Below are positions 1-5,591 of a DNA stretch of 5,591 nt, one piece after another. Positions within the stretch are counted from its first letter, which is position 1, and each line of letters starts with the position of its first letter. A program made the position numbers and the translations under genes. The notes below the pieces were generated by a model. It was given only the letters and a program-made list of their open reading frames with translations, ran no database searches and was not told the DNA's origin. The DNA is from Bacteroidota bacterium (GTDB taxonomy: Bacteria; Bacteroidota; Rhodothermia; Rhodothermales; UBA10348). The stretch spans positions 1 through 5,591 of the forward strand of contig JAAZVD010000123.1 of NCBI GenBank assembly GCA_018623785.1. Reading direction: 5' to 3'.

Positions 1-308
1 CCCCGCAGCGAGGCGTCGGACTGAAGCCGCATGAACTCTGTCCCAACAAGCAGTGTGGCTGCCTCGCGCGCCGTCAACATGAGAGGAGGCAATTGGTATC
101 CTTCCAGGATTTCATACCCGCCACCTTCTGAGTAGGTGAGGGGAACACCCGAGTCGGAAAGCGCCCGAAGGTCCCGGAAAATCGTTCTTCGGCTTACACC
201 GAAGTGTTCGGCCAAGTCCCGACTGGTCATGTAAGGACGGTTCTGCAATAGCAGAATGGTAGCAAAAAGACGTTCGGTACGAGTGCCTTGTTTGTCGCTT
301 TTGGCCAT
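1..308 (-). CDS. YafY/DeoR-type HTH transcriptional regulator, WYL class (3' end missing)
   Basis: The first 103 residues of a DNA-binding regulator are visible; the frame is open at the left edge, so the C-terminal half lies outside. Residues 11-55 form a winged HTH: TERLFATILLLQNRPYMTSR, then DLAEHFGVSRRTIFRDLRAL, where SRRTIFRDLRAL is the recognition helix typical of HTH_11/DeoR-like proteins. The wing follows (GVPLTYSEGGGYEILEGY), then LPPLMLTAREAATLLVGTEFM, the linker that in YafY-type proteins leads into a WYL ligand-sensing domain. The WYL domain itself is not in view, so that assignment rests on family architecture. Target genes and ligand are unknown. The start is the ATG at 308; the frame stays open upstream into the rsmG end without another ATG, and no Shine-Dalgarno is seen. 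It lies 44 bp after rsmG on the same strand, so read-through from rsmG is possible. This position is often taken by parA in other genomes. Confidence 0.88.
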   Translation of the reverse strand, partial: MAKSDKQGTRTERLFATILLLQNRPYMTSRDLAEHFGVSRRTIFRDLRALSDSGVPLTYSEGGGYEILEGYQLPPLMLTAREAATLLVGTEFMRLQSDASLR

Positions 309-352
309 GACTGACAGGAGTAGGGAGCCTTCGAACGGGTTGGAGGGTCGCC

Positions 353-1045
353 TTAAGAGGCAGGGACACTTACATGGATGATCTCTTTCGTCGCAAAATA
401 CGGATCGGAAGTACGGGTCCCCAGCTCAATCCGCTCGACCAACAGATCAGGGTGGGCACTGATCAACGCTGCCACTTCATCATCCAGATGACCACCCTTC
501 AGACACAGCAAACCGTCTTTCCAAACCCCGCGGTCCTTGATCTGACGCGAATCGAGCGCCACCGCTGCATGCCAGGCCCAGAGCGTCTCCAGAGGGGCCG
601 TTGCCCGCGACACCGAAAGATGAGCCTCAGCCTGAGAGACCTCCGCACGACCATGCCAGGTGTGAACATTGCTGATACCGAGACGCCGGGCAAACAAATC
701 GACCGAACGCGTCTTCTTGTTGTTCGAATCCACACCCAGGATCTGTACCTCGGGGAAAAGCACCCCAAGAACGATGGCAGGAAGTCCGCCGCCTGTGCCC
801 CAATCGATGACCTTTGTCCCAGGCAAGATACGTCGTTCCCCAAGCGCCAGACAGTGCCCCACGTGACGATCCTTCATGTGCGCCTCATCGACACGGGACA
901 CCAGATTGAATTGGCGATTCACCGCCCGAAGCTCATTGGCATAGTCTCGCAGGCACATGTCCTGCTCATCGGTGAGCGAAATATCAAATGGCCAGGATGC
1001 ACGCATGAAGGCGGAGGTTGTCAACTGATGGAAGGATCCATTCAT
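353..1045 (-). CDS. rsmG: 16S rRNA (guanine-N7)-methyltransferase RsmG (GidB)
   Basis: RsmG uses S-adenosylmethionine to methylate N7 of G527 (E. coli numbering) in the 530 loop of 16S rRNA; in several bacteria its loss gives low-level streptomycin resistance. The visible protein is 230 residues with a Rossmann-type methyltransferase fold: SAM motif I at about 79-91 (VIDWGTGGGLPAI), the motif II region GVDSNNKKTRSVDLF at 104-118, GRAE at 132-135, SRATAPL at 146-152 with the conserved Arg, and LKGGHLDDE at 182-190. The usual motif I is D-[IV]-G-[ST]-G-x-G-[FL]-P; Trp for Ile/Val is a lineage variant. An in-frame TAG two codons upstream makes the ATG at 1045 the earliest possible start. The ATG at 1006 (residue 14, MRASWPFD) is an alternative giving 217 residues, nearer the usual family length of just over 200; neither has a Shine-Dalgarno. 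The gene begins 47 bp after a parS site, so it may have its own promoter or depend on transcription through that site. Confidence 0.95.
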   Translation of the reverse strand: MNGSFHQLTTSAFMRASWPFDISLTDEQDMCLRDYANELRAVNRQFNLVSRVDEAHMKDRHVGHCLALGERRILPGTKVIDWGTGGGLPAIVLGVLFPEVQILGVDSNNKKTRSVDLFARRLGISNVHTWHGRAEVSQAEAHLSVSRATAPLETLWAWHAAVALDSRQIKDRGVWKDGLLCLKGGHLDDEVAALISAHPDLLVERIELGTRTSDPYFATKEIIHVSVPAS

Positions 1046-1092
1046 GGACTAAGGACCCAAACGATAGCAAATAGCAGCGTTTGGTGGTGAGG

Positions 1093-1108
1093 TGTTTCAC
1101 GTGAAACA
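1093..1108. other. parS: parS site 1 (ParB centromere-like binding site)
   Basis: The sequence TGTTTCACGTGAAACA is an exact 16-bp palindrome that matches the bacterial parS consensus TGTTNCACGTGAAACA first defined for Spo0J/ParB. ParB family CTPases load as clamps at such sites, slide to neighbouring DNA, and recruit ParA and SMC/MukB-type condensins to segregate the origin region. It lies 47 bp upstream of the rsmG start. Confidence 0.95.
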
Positions 1109-1144
1109 TTGGTGTACCGCAAGCACTGCGTGCACCGGTACCAA
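1109..1144. repeat. Bulged stem-loop directly abutting parS site 1
   Basis: TTGGT (1109-1113) and ACCG (1116-1119), separated by a GT bulge, pair with CGGT (1136-1139) and ACCAA (1140-1144). Inside is a second small hairpin, GCAC (1123-1126) with GTGC (1130-1133) around a three-base loop. A competing fold pairs GGTGTAC (1111-1117) with GTGCACC (1130-1136), including one G-T pair. Neither strand shows a proper U-tract after the stem, so a terminator is unlikely. Function is unknown; it may be a chance dyad or part of the parS neighbourhood. Confidence 0.4.
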
Positions 1145-1206
1145 AAAGGGGCATCTCTGCCAATAGCCGCCCGGTGCTCGAGACCCCGTCTCCGTGTATA
1201 GGACGA

Positions 1207-1222
1207 TGTTTCACGTGAAACA
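1207..1222. other. parS: parS site 2 (ParB centromere-like binding site)
   Basis: This is a second exact copy of the 16-bp palindrome TGTTTCACGTGAAACA, 114 bp from the first measured centre to centre. It lies 41 bp beyond the mnmG stop codon. Two perfect sites in one spacer between mnmG and rsmG make chance very unlikely and mark this as a ParB loading region. Confidence 0.95.
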
Positions 1223-1237
1223 CTGTGGAATCCACAG
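1223..1237. repeat. Short inverted repeat directly abutting parS site 2
   Basis: CTGTGGA and TCCACAG are perfect 7-bp arms around a single A. The repeat starts at the base after parS site 2. Its right half GAATCCACA (1228-1236) matches the DnaA box TTATCCACA at 7 of 9 positions, which is too weak to call a box. As a transcript it would lie 26 nt after the mnmG stop; a one-base loop and missing U-tract argue against a terminator. Confidence 0.4.
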
Positions 1238-1263
1238 CATGGAGCCCACATCAGAACTACAAG

Positions 1264-3162
1264 CTACCCAGCGTCAGCCAAACGCGGCATGCGGCCAGAT
1301 TTGACCATCACCATGAGCACGGATACATCCGAGGGAGAAACACCCGAAATCCGGGATGCTTGGCCAAGATTCTCCGGCCGGATGCGTCCCAGCTTCTCAC
1401 GGGCCTCCATCGTGATATTATGGATGGCGTGATAATCCAATCCATCGGGGAGGGGCATGGATTCCAGCTGCTCCATCTTCTCGATGAGACCACGCTCCCG
1501 ATCCACATATCCCTCGTACTTGAGGTCGATTTCCACCATCTCTTCAACACGTTCCAGGCCTTCGACCTCCGGGATTAAATGCTGCGTTCCTGTGGACCGA
1601 AGCAATTCACCAAGACTCACTTCAGGGCGCAACGCAACCTTTGCAATACGGTCCGTCTGTTTGACCGGAGCACTTTCCAGCGTCTGAAGGTATGGATTAA
1701 CCTCTTCAGGGGTGATGCTCGTAATGCGAACAGCATCCAACAGCTGCTGACGAGCATCCCTTCGTCGCTCCATGCGTCTCAAGCGCTCTTCAGAGACGAG
1801 TCCAGCGCTGTGTCCGATTTCCGTGAGACGTTCGTCCGCGTTGTCCTGCCGCAGCATCATGCGGTGCTCTGCCCGGGAGGTGAACATCCGATAAGGCTCA
1901 TCCGTGCCCTTGGCCACCAGATCATCAATCAGTACGCCGATGTAGGCCTCGGAGCGCTTCAATACCAACTGCTCCCTCTCTTGCACGTAACTGGCTGCAT
2001 TGGCCCCGGCAATCAACCCCTGCGCACCGGCCTCCTCGTATCCCGTCGTTCCGTTAATCTGACCGGCAAAAAAGAGGCCGCGTACGTGCTTCGTTTCCAG
2101 GGAATACCGCAACTGATAAGGTGGAAAATAGTCGTACTCAATGGCATAGCCAGGACGCAACATGTGCACCTCTTCGAGTCCTGGCACGCGTCGAATGGCT
2201 GCCATCTGAACCTCCTCCGGGAGGCTGGTTGAGAAGCCGTTGACGTACACCTCGTGCGTATTCCATCCTTCGGGCTCGAGGAAGATTTGATGACGATCCT
2301 TGTCTGCAAACCGGTCAATCTTATCCTCAATCGAGGGGCAGTAGCGCGGTCCCGTTCCCTGGATGCGACCAACGAACATGGGGCTACGATCAAACCCGGT
2401 ACGCAGGATATCGTGAACGGAAGGATCGGTAAACGTAATCCAGCAGCTGAGCTGTTTTTCCGGCAGCCGATCCGTCATATAACTGAACGGGCTAGGCTCC
2501 AAATCTCCCTTTTGCTCTTCGAGACGGACATAATCAATAGTTCGCCCATCCAGCCGGGGCGGCGTGCCTGTTTTCAAGCGGCCGGACTCGAACCCCAAGC
2601 GGTGCAGCGCACCCGTCAATCCTTTCGATGCGCCCTCGCCCATCCGACCACCACCATAGGATTTATCGCCGATATGGATCTGTCCATTCATGAATGTACC
2701 ACTCGTCAGGATGATGGCCTTCGACCGGATCTCAACCCCTAATTGGGTGACGACGCCGGCAACCCGATCGCCTTCCGTGAGGAGATCGACCGCCATATCA
2801 GATCGCATGAACAGGTTGGGCTCGGCTTCCAGCATGCGCCGCACTGCGGCCGCATACATGAAGCGATCACACTGGGCGCGGGGAGACCACACAGCCGGAC
2901 CCTTGCTTCGGTTCAGCATTCTGAACTGCAGACCGGATTCGTCGGTAGCCAGTCCCATCAAACCGCCAAGCGCATCAATCTCCCTGGCAATCTGACCTTT
3001 TCCGATACCTCCTATAGCTGGGTTGCATGACATGCGTCCGATAGCCTCAAGGCTCATGGTGATGAGCAACGTACGGGCACCCATGCGCGCAGCCGCCGCT
3101 GCGGCTTCGCTTCCCGCGTGTCCACCTCCAACCACAATAATATCGTACTCCGGCCTGCTCAT
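1264..3162 (-). CDS. mnmG: tRNA uridine-5-carboxymethylaminomethyl modification enzyme MnmG (GidA)
   Basis: MnmG is the FAD-dependent subunit of the MnmE-MnmG complex, which adds aminomethyl or carboxymethylaminomethyl groups to C5 of wobble U34 in tRNAs reading NNA/NNG codons, using methylenetetrahydrofolate, FAD and NADH. The 632-residue protein has normal family length. It opens with the FAD dinucleotide-binding motif DIIVVGGGHAGSEAA (7-21). The signature SCNPAIGGIGKGQIAREIDALGG (45-67) contains Cys46, and PRYCPSIEDKI (272-282) contains Cys275, matching the two conserved cysteines of E. coli MnmG (Cys47, Cys277). Further family blocks are RLKTGTPPRLDG (195-206), LFFAGQINGTTGYEEAGAQG (363-382) and YRMFTSRAEHRMMLRQDNAD (424-443). 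The helical C-terminal domain, which binds MnmE and tRNA, ends with LGQASRISGVSP (599-610). The ATG at 3162 begins right before the FAD motif; AGGGA lies immediately next to it, too close for a normal ribosome binding site. It follows mnmE by 36 bp. Confidence 0.98.
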   Translation of the reverse strand: MSRPEYDIIVVGGGHAGSEAAAAAARMGARTLLITMSLEAIGRMSCNPAIGGIGKGQIAREIDALGGLMGLATDESGLQFRMLNRSKGPAVWSPRAQCDRFMYAAAVRRMLEAEPNLFMRSDMAVDLLTEGDRVAGVVTQLGVEIRSKAIILTSGTFMNGQIHIGDKSYGGGRMGEGASKGLTGALHRLGFESGRLKTGTPPRLDGRTIDYVRLEEQKGDLEPSPFSYMTDRLPEKQLSCWITFTDPSVHDILRTGFDRSPMFVGRIQGTGPRYCPSIEDKIDRFADKDRHQIFLEPEGWNTHEVYVNGFSTSLPEEVQMAAIRRVPGLEEVHMLRPGYAIEYDYFPPYQLRYSLETKHVRGLFFAGQINGTTGYEEAGAQGLIAGANAASYVQEREQLVLKRSEAYIGVLIDDLVAKGTDEPYRMFTSRAEHRMMLRQDNADERLTEIGHSAGLVSEERLRRMERRRDARQQLLDAVRITSITPEEVNPYLQTLESAPVKQTDRIAKVALRPEVSLGELLRSTGTQHLIPEVEGLERVEEMVEIDLKYEGYVDRERGLIEKMEQLESMPLPDGLDYHAIHNITMEAREKLGRIRPENLGQASRISGVSPSDVSVLMVMVKSGRMPRLADAG

Positions 3163-3198
3163 TCCCTGTATATCGTTGTCTCCCTTGCGTTTATACTC

Positions 3199-4578
3199 CT
3201 ACTTACCAATGCAGAACTGAGAAAATATGCGATCCAAGATGTCTTCGTTTGTTACATCGCCTGTAATGGCGCCGATCTCTTCAATGACCTGCCGCACGTC
3301 GGAGGAGATCATGTCCCCAGAGCCACCTGACGCCAAGACCTCGCCGACGCGCCTAATGGCAGATTGGGCAGCACGTATATGCTCCTGTTGGCGTTGACTC
3401 GTTACAACCTGATGCTCCTCGCCAACGTTGACCGACCCCACGGTCAAAGTAAAGACTCGTTCCATCAATGGCTCGACCTCAGCCTTGCCAGAGCGCATTG
3501 CTTCGGCCGATATCCGAAGGTCCAATTCGATTTCAAGATCACTTCCGACAAGATCAGCCTTGTTGCCAACGACGAGGCGGGGCGTGCCACGATCGGTCGT
3601 TGAATCCTTGGTGATTGGTTCATCTGCTGACGAATCCGTCAAGTCCACCAGATGAAGCACCAGATCCGCGCCTTCTTCAGCCGCGCGGCTACGACGTACC
3701 CCCTCAGCCTCAATATCATCATCGGTTTCGCGCCTTCCAGCCGTATCCACAAACGTGAAGCGGATACCTTGATACTCAAGATGGCTTTCGACCTCATCCC
3801 GCGTCGTGCCCGGCGTCTCGCTGACGATGACACGGTCATGGCCCAGGAGTGCGTTCATGAGTGTGGACTTTCCTGCGTTCGGCTTGCCCACGATCACAAC
3901 ACGCACACCTTCGTGCAGGGCCCGACCGAAACGGAAGGAGCTGGTCAGTATACCCAAGCGATCCGAAGCAGCACGAAGGAGGGCCTCCAGCCGGGAACGA
4001 TCGGCAAACGCGACGTCCTCCTCACTGAAATCGAGCTCCAACTCCAGGAGCGATACCAACTGCAGGAGGTCTTCCCGAATCCGCGCCAGCTCTTCCGAAT
4101 AGCGGCCTTTCAAATGAGCCAACGAAATGCGTCCCGCCCGACGGCTTTGCGCGTGGATCAGTTCTGCGATGGCTTCGGCCTGCGCCAGATCGATCTTCCC
4201 GTTCATGAAGGCGCGCAGCGTGAACTCCCCAGGGCCCGCCATACGGGCACCTGATTCGACCAGAAGCCGGATGAGGGCATCTGAAGCGACATCGCCGCCG
4301 TGACAAGAGATCTCGACGATGTCTTCCCCTGTGGCTGAATGGGGGGACCGGAACAGGGTACACACCACCTGATCGATCCACGCACCTTCACGACCAACAT
4401 AGCCCACGTGGGCTGTGTGAGAGTCTTGAAGGGCCAATGCTTTCGACGGAAATACCTCGTCAACCAATGAAATAGCGCGCGGCCCGGACAGACGCACGAT
4501 ACTCAATGCGGACGCCCCGCGCGGCGTGGCACGGGCGACGATCGTTTCGTGGACGTTATCTCCCGCGTTGGTCATCAT
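3199..4578 (-). CDS. mnmE: tRNA modification GTPase MnmE (TrmE)
   Basis: MnmE is the GTPase partner of MnmG in wobble U34 modification; its potassium-dependent G domains dimerise during GTP hydrolysis. The roughly 459-residue protein is full length. The N-terminal folate-binding TrmE domain covers about 10-125 (ETIVARATPRGASALSIVRLSG; GEDIVEISCHGGD; GPGEFTLRAFMNGK), followed by a helical domain. The G domain is inserted after about 225: P-loop GKPNAGKST (232-240), G2 TTRDE (259-263), G3 DTAG (279-282) and G4 NKAD (340-343). The Glu at 291 (DDDIEAEG) falls where E. coli has the catalytic Glu282. The C-terminus is CIGK, the conserved C-x-G-K tail with the cysteine typical of the family. Numbering counts an upstream TTG as residue 1. 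The start region reads TTG-ATG-ATG; the ATG at 4578 is preferred, that at 4575 is possible. The gene lies 9 bp after yidC, which suggests co-transcription and perhaps translational coupling. Confidence 0.98.
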   Translation of the reverse strand: MMTNAGDNVHETIVARATPRGASALSIVRLSGPRAISLVDEVFPSKALALQDSHTAHVGYVGREGAWIDQVVCTLFRSPHSATGEDIVEISCHGGDVASDALIRLLVESGARMAGPGEFTLRAFMNGKIDLAQAEAIAELIHAQSRRAGRISLAHLKGRYSEELARIREDLLQLVSLLELELDFSEEDVAFADRSRLEALLRAASDRLGILTSSFRFGRALHEGVRVVIVGKPNAGKSTLMNALLGHDRVIVSETPGTTRDEVESHLEYQGIRFTFVDTAGRRETDDDIEAEGVRRSRAAEEGADLVLHLVDLTDSSADEPITKDSTTDRGTPRLVVGNKADLVGSDLEIELDLRISAEAMRSGKAEVEPLMERVFTLTVGSVNVGEEHQVVTSQRQQEHIRAAQSAIRRVGEVLASGGSGDMISSDVRQVIEEIGAITGDVTNEDILDRIFSQFCIGK

Positions 4579-4587
4579 CAATCAGAC

Positions 4588-5591
4588 TCAGCGGCGGGAC
4601 TTGGGCTTGCCGGTAATGGCTCCGCGGTTCTTGTCCTTCTTGCGCCCAATCTGCACCGTCGCCTTCTTCTTGTCTTTCTTTTGTGGCTCCAGCTCTTCGG
4701 GGTTATCCTGGATCTGCTTGTTGATGACCTTCTGCTGCGCTGCCGTGAGCACGTTGTAGCAGAGGTAGTACAGGTTCAGGCCAGCAGCCAGACGGTTGAA
4801 GATCAAGAAGATCATCACCGGGAAGACATACGTGAAGATCTTGGCCTGGGCATTGTTCTGATTGGTCATCGACAGCTTCATCTGGAAGACCATCGAGATA
4901 CCCATCAAAAGCGTAAAGCCCGCCACCGCATCGCCATACATGGGGATCGAGAACGGCAGGCTCAGTATAAAATCGGGTGCAGACAGGTCAGCCGCCCAGA
5001 GGAAACCCTGCTGCCTCAGCTCGATGGCCTGCGGCAGGAACTGCCAAAGCGCAATGATGACCGGGTACTGCAGGAGCATCGGGAGACATCCGCCCAGCGG
5101 ATTGACCCCCGTCTCCTTGTACATTTTCATCATGGCCTCCTGCTGCTTCTGCGGGTTATCCGCAAACTTCTCCTTGATCGCTTCCATGCGCGGTTGCAGC
5201 TCGCGCATCTTGGCCATGCTTTTGAAAGACGTTTTTGTCAGCGGATAGAGAACCAGCTTGATCAAGAGAGCCAGCACGATGATCACCCAGCCATAGGGCA
5301 TGATCGTGCTCAGATACGTGAAGGCCGGGATGAAGATGAAGCGGGCCAGGGGGCGCGTAATGACTTCAAAGAAATCCCACCCGAAATCGACCATATCGTA
5401 GAGATCCAGGTCATAGTCGTTCAGGTTGCCATAAACCATAGGCCCCATGTACATGGTGTACGTATCCGGCTCCGCGCCGGCGGCCGGCATAAGGAGACTG
5501 GCCAGGTAGTCATGACGCCCGTACGCGTCAGATACTTCGCCCACGCGCTCGCCGATGAGCTCCGCCCCGCGCGTAGGCTGTTGCGGCATCA
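4588..5591 (-). CDS. yidC: Membrane protein insertase YidC/Oxa1 family (5' end missing)
   Basis: YidC inserts and folds inner-membrane proteins, alone or with SecYEG. The C-terminal 333 or so residues are visible and the frame is open at the right edge. In Gram-negative-type YidC a first membrane helix and a large periplasmic domain come before this part, so the methionine at 5589 is almost certainly internal. The visible part starts with the end of the periplasmic domain (YMGPMVYGNLNDYDLDLYDMVDFGWDFF, about 47-74). It continues with the helix PYGWVIIVLALLIKLVLYPLTK (98-119), the coiled cytoplasmic hairpin MAKMRELQPRMEAIKEKF (125-142), and NPLGGCLPMLLQYPVIIALW (163-182). Two more hydrophobic segments follow (about 223-236 and 252-264), then LNLYYLCYNVLTAAQQKVIN (271-290). 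The groove position that is Arg366 in E. coli is Lys111 here. A Lys/Arg-rich cytoplasmic tail (303-333) follows, of the kind known to contact ribosomes in some YidC proteins. It leads the mnmE-mnmG cluster. Confidence 0.97.
   Translation of the reverse strand, partial: MPQQPTRGAELIGERVGEVSDAYGRHDYLASLLMPAAGAEPDTYTMYMGPMVYGNLNDYDLDLYDMVDFGWDFFEVITRPLARFIFIPAFTYLSTIMPYGWVIIVLALLIKLVLYPLTKTSFKSMAKMRELQPRMEAIKEKFADNPQKQQEAMMKMYKETGVNPLGGCLPMLLQYPVIIALWQFLPQAIELRQQGFLWAADLSAPDFILSLPFSIPMYGDAVAGFTLLMGISMVFQMKLSMTNQNNAQAKIFTYVFPVMIFLIFNRLAAGLNLYYLCYNVLTAAQQKVINKQIQDNPEELEPQKKDKKKATVQIGRKKDKNRGAITGKPKSRR

Larger units (their letters stand above)
1046..1263. other. Non-coding mnmG-rsmG spacer carrying the parS pair
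   Basis: This 218-bp stretch holds two parS sites and two associated dyads and no convincing gene. Two minus-strand open frames cross it (from 1251 and from 1235), but they translate the parS palindromes as VSRET and FHVKH peptides and resemble no known protein. The spacer is not AT-rich and has no DnaA box cluster, so it does not look like oriC. The last 50 bp before rsmG contain TATTTG and TATCG-like stretches that could be a promoter, but no clear two-box promoter can be defined. Confidence 0.8.

Noticed and set aside
1046..1080. Promoter for rsmG (TATTTG and TATCGTTTG stretches resembling the Bacteroidota TAnnTTTG box)
   Set aside because: Each matches only part of the consensus and no matching upstream TTTG or -35 box sits at a suitable distance, so it cannot be called.
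374..1090. Long 238-codon plus-strand frame opposite rsmG
   Set aside because: It is the antisense shadow of rsmG; rsmG has all family motifs, and the plus-strand translation has none.
1109..1150. Intrinsic terminator between mnmG and rsmG
   Set aside because: The stem-loop is followed by AAAAAGGGG on the plus strand and by TGTTTCAC on the minus strand; neither is a U-tract in the right place.
1109..1206. tRNA or small RNA gene between the parS sites
   Set aside because: No cloverleaf, T-arm GTTCRA or promoter-terminator pair could be found; the structure present is only the single bulged stem-loop.
984..1235. 83-codon minus-strand frame starting MDSTVFHVKH
   Set aside because: It is the parS palindromes translated as FHVKH, overlaps the rsmG start region in another frame, and has no protein-like features.
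1579..2232. 217-codon plus-strand frame opposite mnmG
   Set aside because: Antisense shadow of mnmG with no recognisable domain.
3743..3751. GTATCCACA, an 8/9 match to the DnaA box TTATCCACA
   Set aside because: It is inside mnmE and is simply the codons for the FVDTAG G3 motif read on the other strand. It is isolated, with no cluster of boxes or AT-rich region.

Overview
The window is a compact bacterial housekeeping region read entirely from the minus strand. From right to left it holds the 3' part of yidC (membrane protein insertase), complete mnmE and mnmG (the two subunits of the tRNA wobble-uridine modification enzyme), complete rsmG (16S rRNA m7G methyltransferase), and the 5' part of a DeoR/YafY-type HTH regulator of the WYL class that runs off the left end. 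The order yidC-mnmE-mnmG-rsmG is the widely conserved origin-proximal block that follows rpmH-rnpA in many bacteria, so chromosomal oriC is probably near, although no origin is visible here.

Protein sequence details suggest Rhodothermota (Salinibacter/Rhodothermus-like) or a related Bacteroidota-group lineage: an RsmG with DWGTGGGLPA in motif I, a YidC with Lys rather than Arg in the hydrophilic-groove position, moderately high GC, and start codons without recognisable Shine-Dalgarno sequences. This placement is an inference from remembered family patterns, not from a database search.

Layout: 1-308 WYL-type regulator (3' end missing); 309-352 short spacer; 353-1045 rsmG; 1046-1263 non-coding spacer; 1264-3162 mnmG; 3163-3198 spacer; 3199-4578 mnmE; 9-bp spacer; 4588-5591 yidC (5' end missing). 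yidC, mnmE and mnmG are tightly spaced and probably co-transcribed. rsmG is set apart by the 218-bp spacer.

That spacer is the most informative non-coding stretch. It carries two exact copies of the 16-bp parS centromere palindrome TGTTTCACGTGAAACA, 114 bp apart, each abutted on its right side by a further dyad (a bulged stem-loop and a 7-bp-arm inverted repeat). This is expected to be a ParB loading platform for origin segregation, embedded in the mnmG-rsmG junction. The parA-parB genes that often follow rsmG are not the next gene here; the WYL-type regulator occupies that position. Apart from the parS arrangement the window is ordinary core genome, and I see no mobile element, CRISPR array, RNA gene or novel defence-type system.
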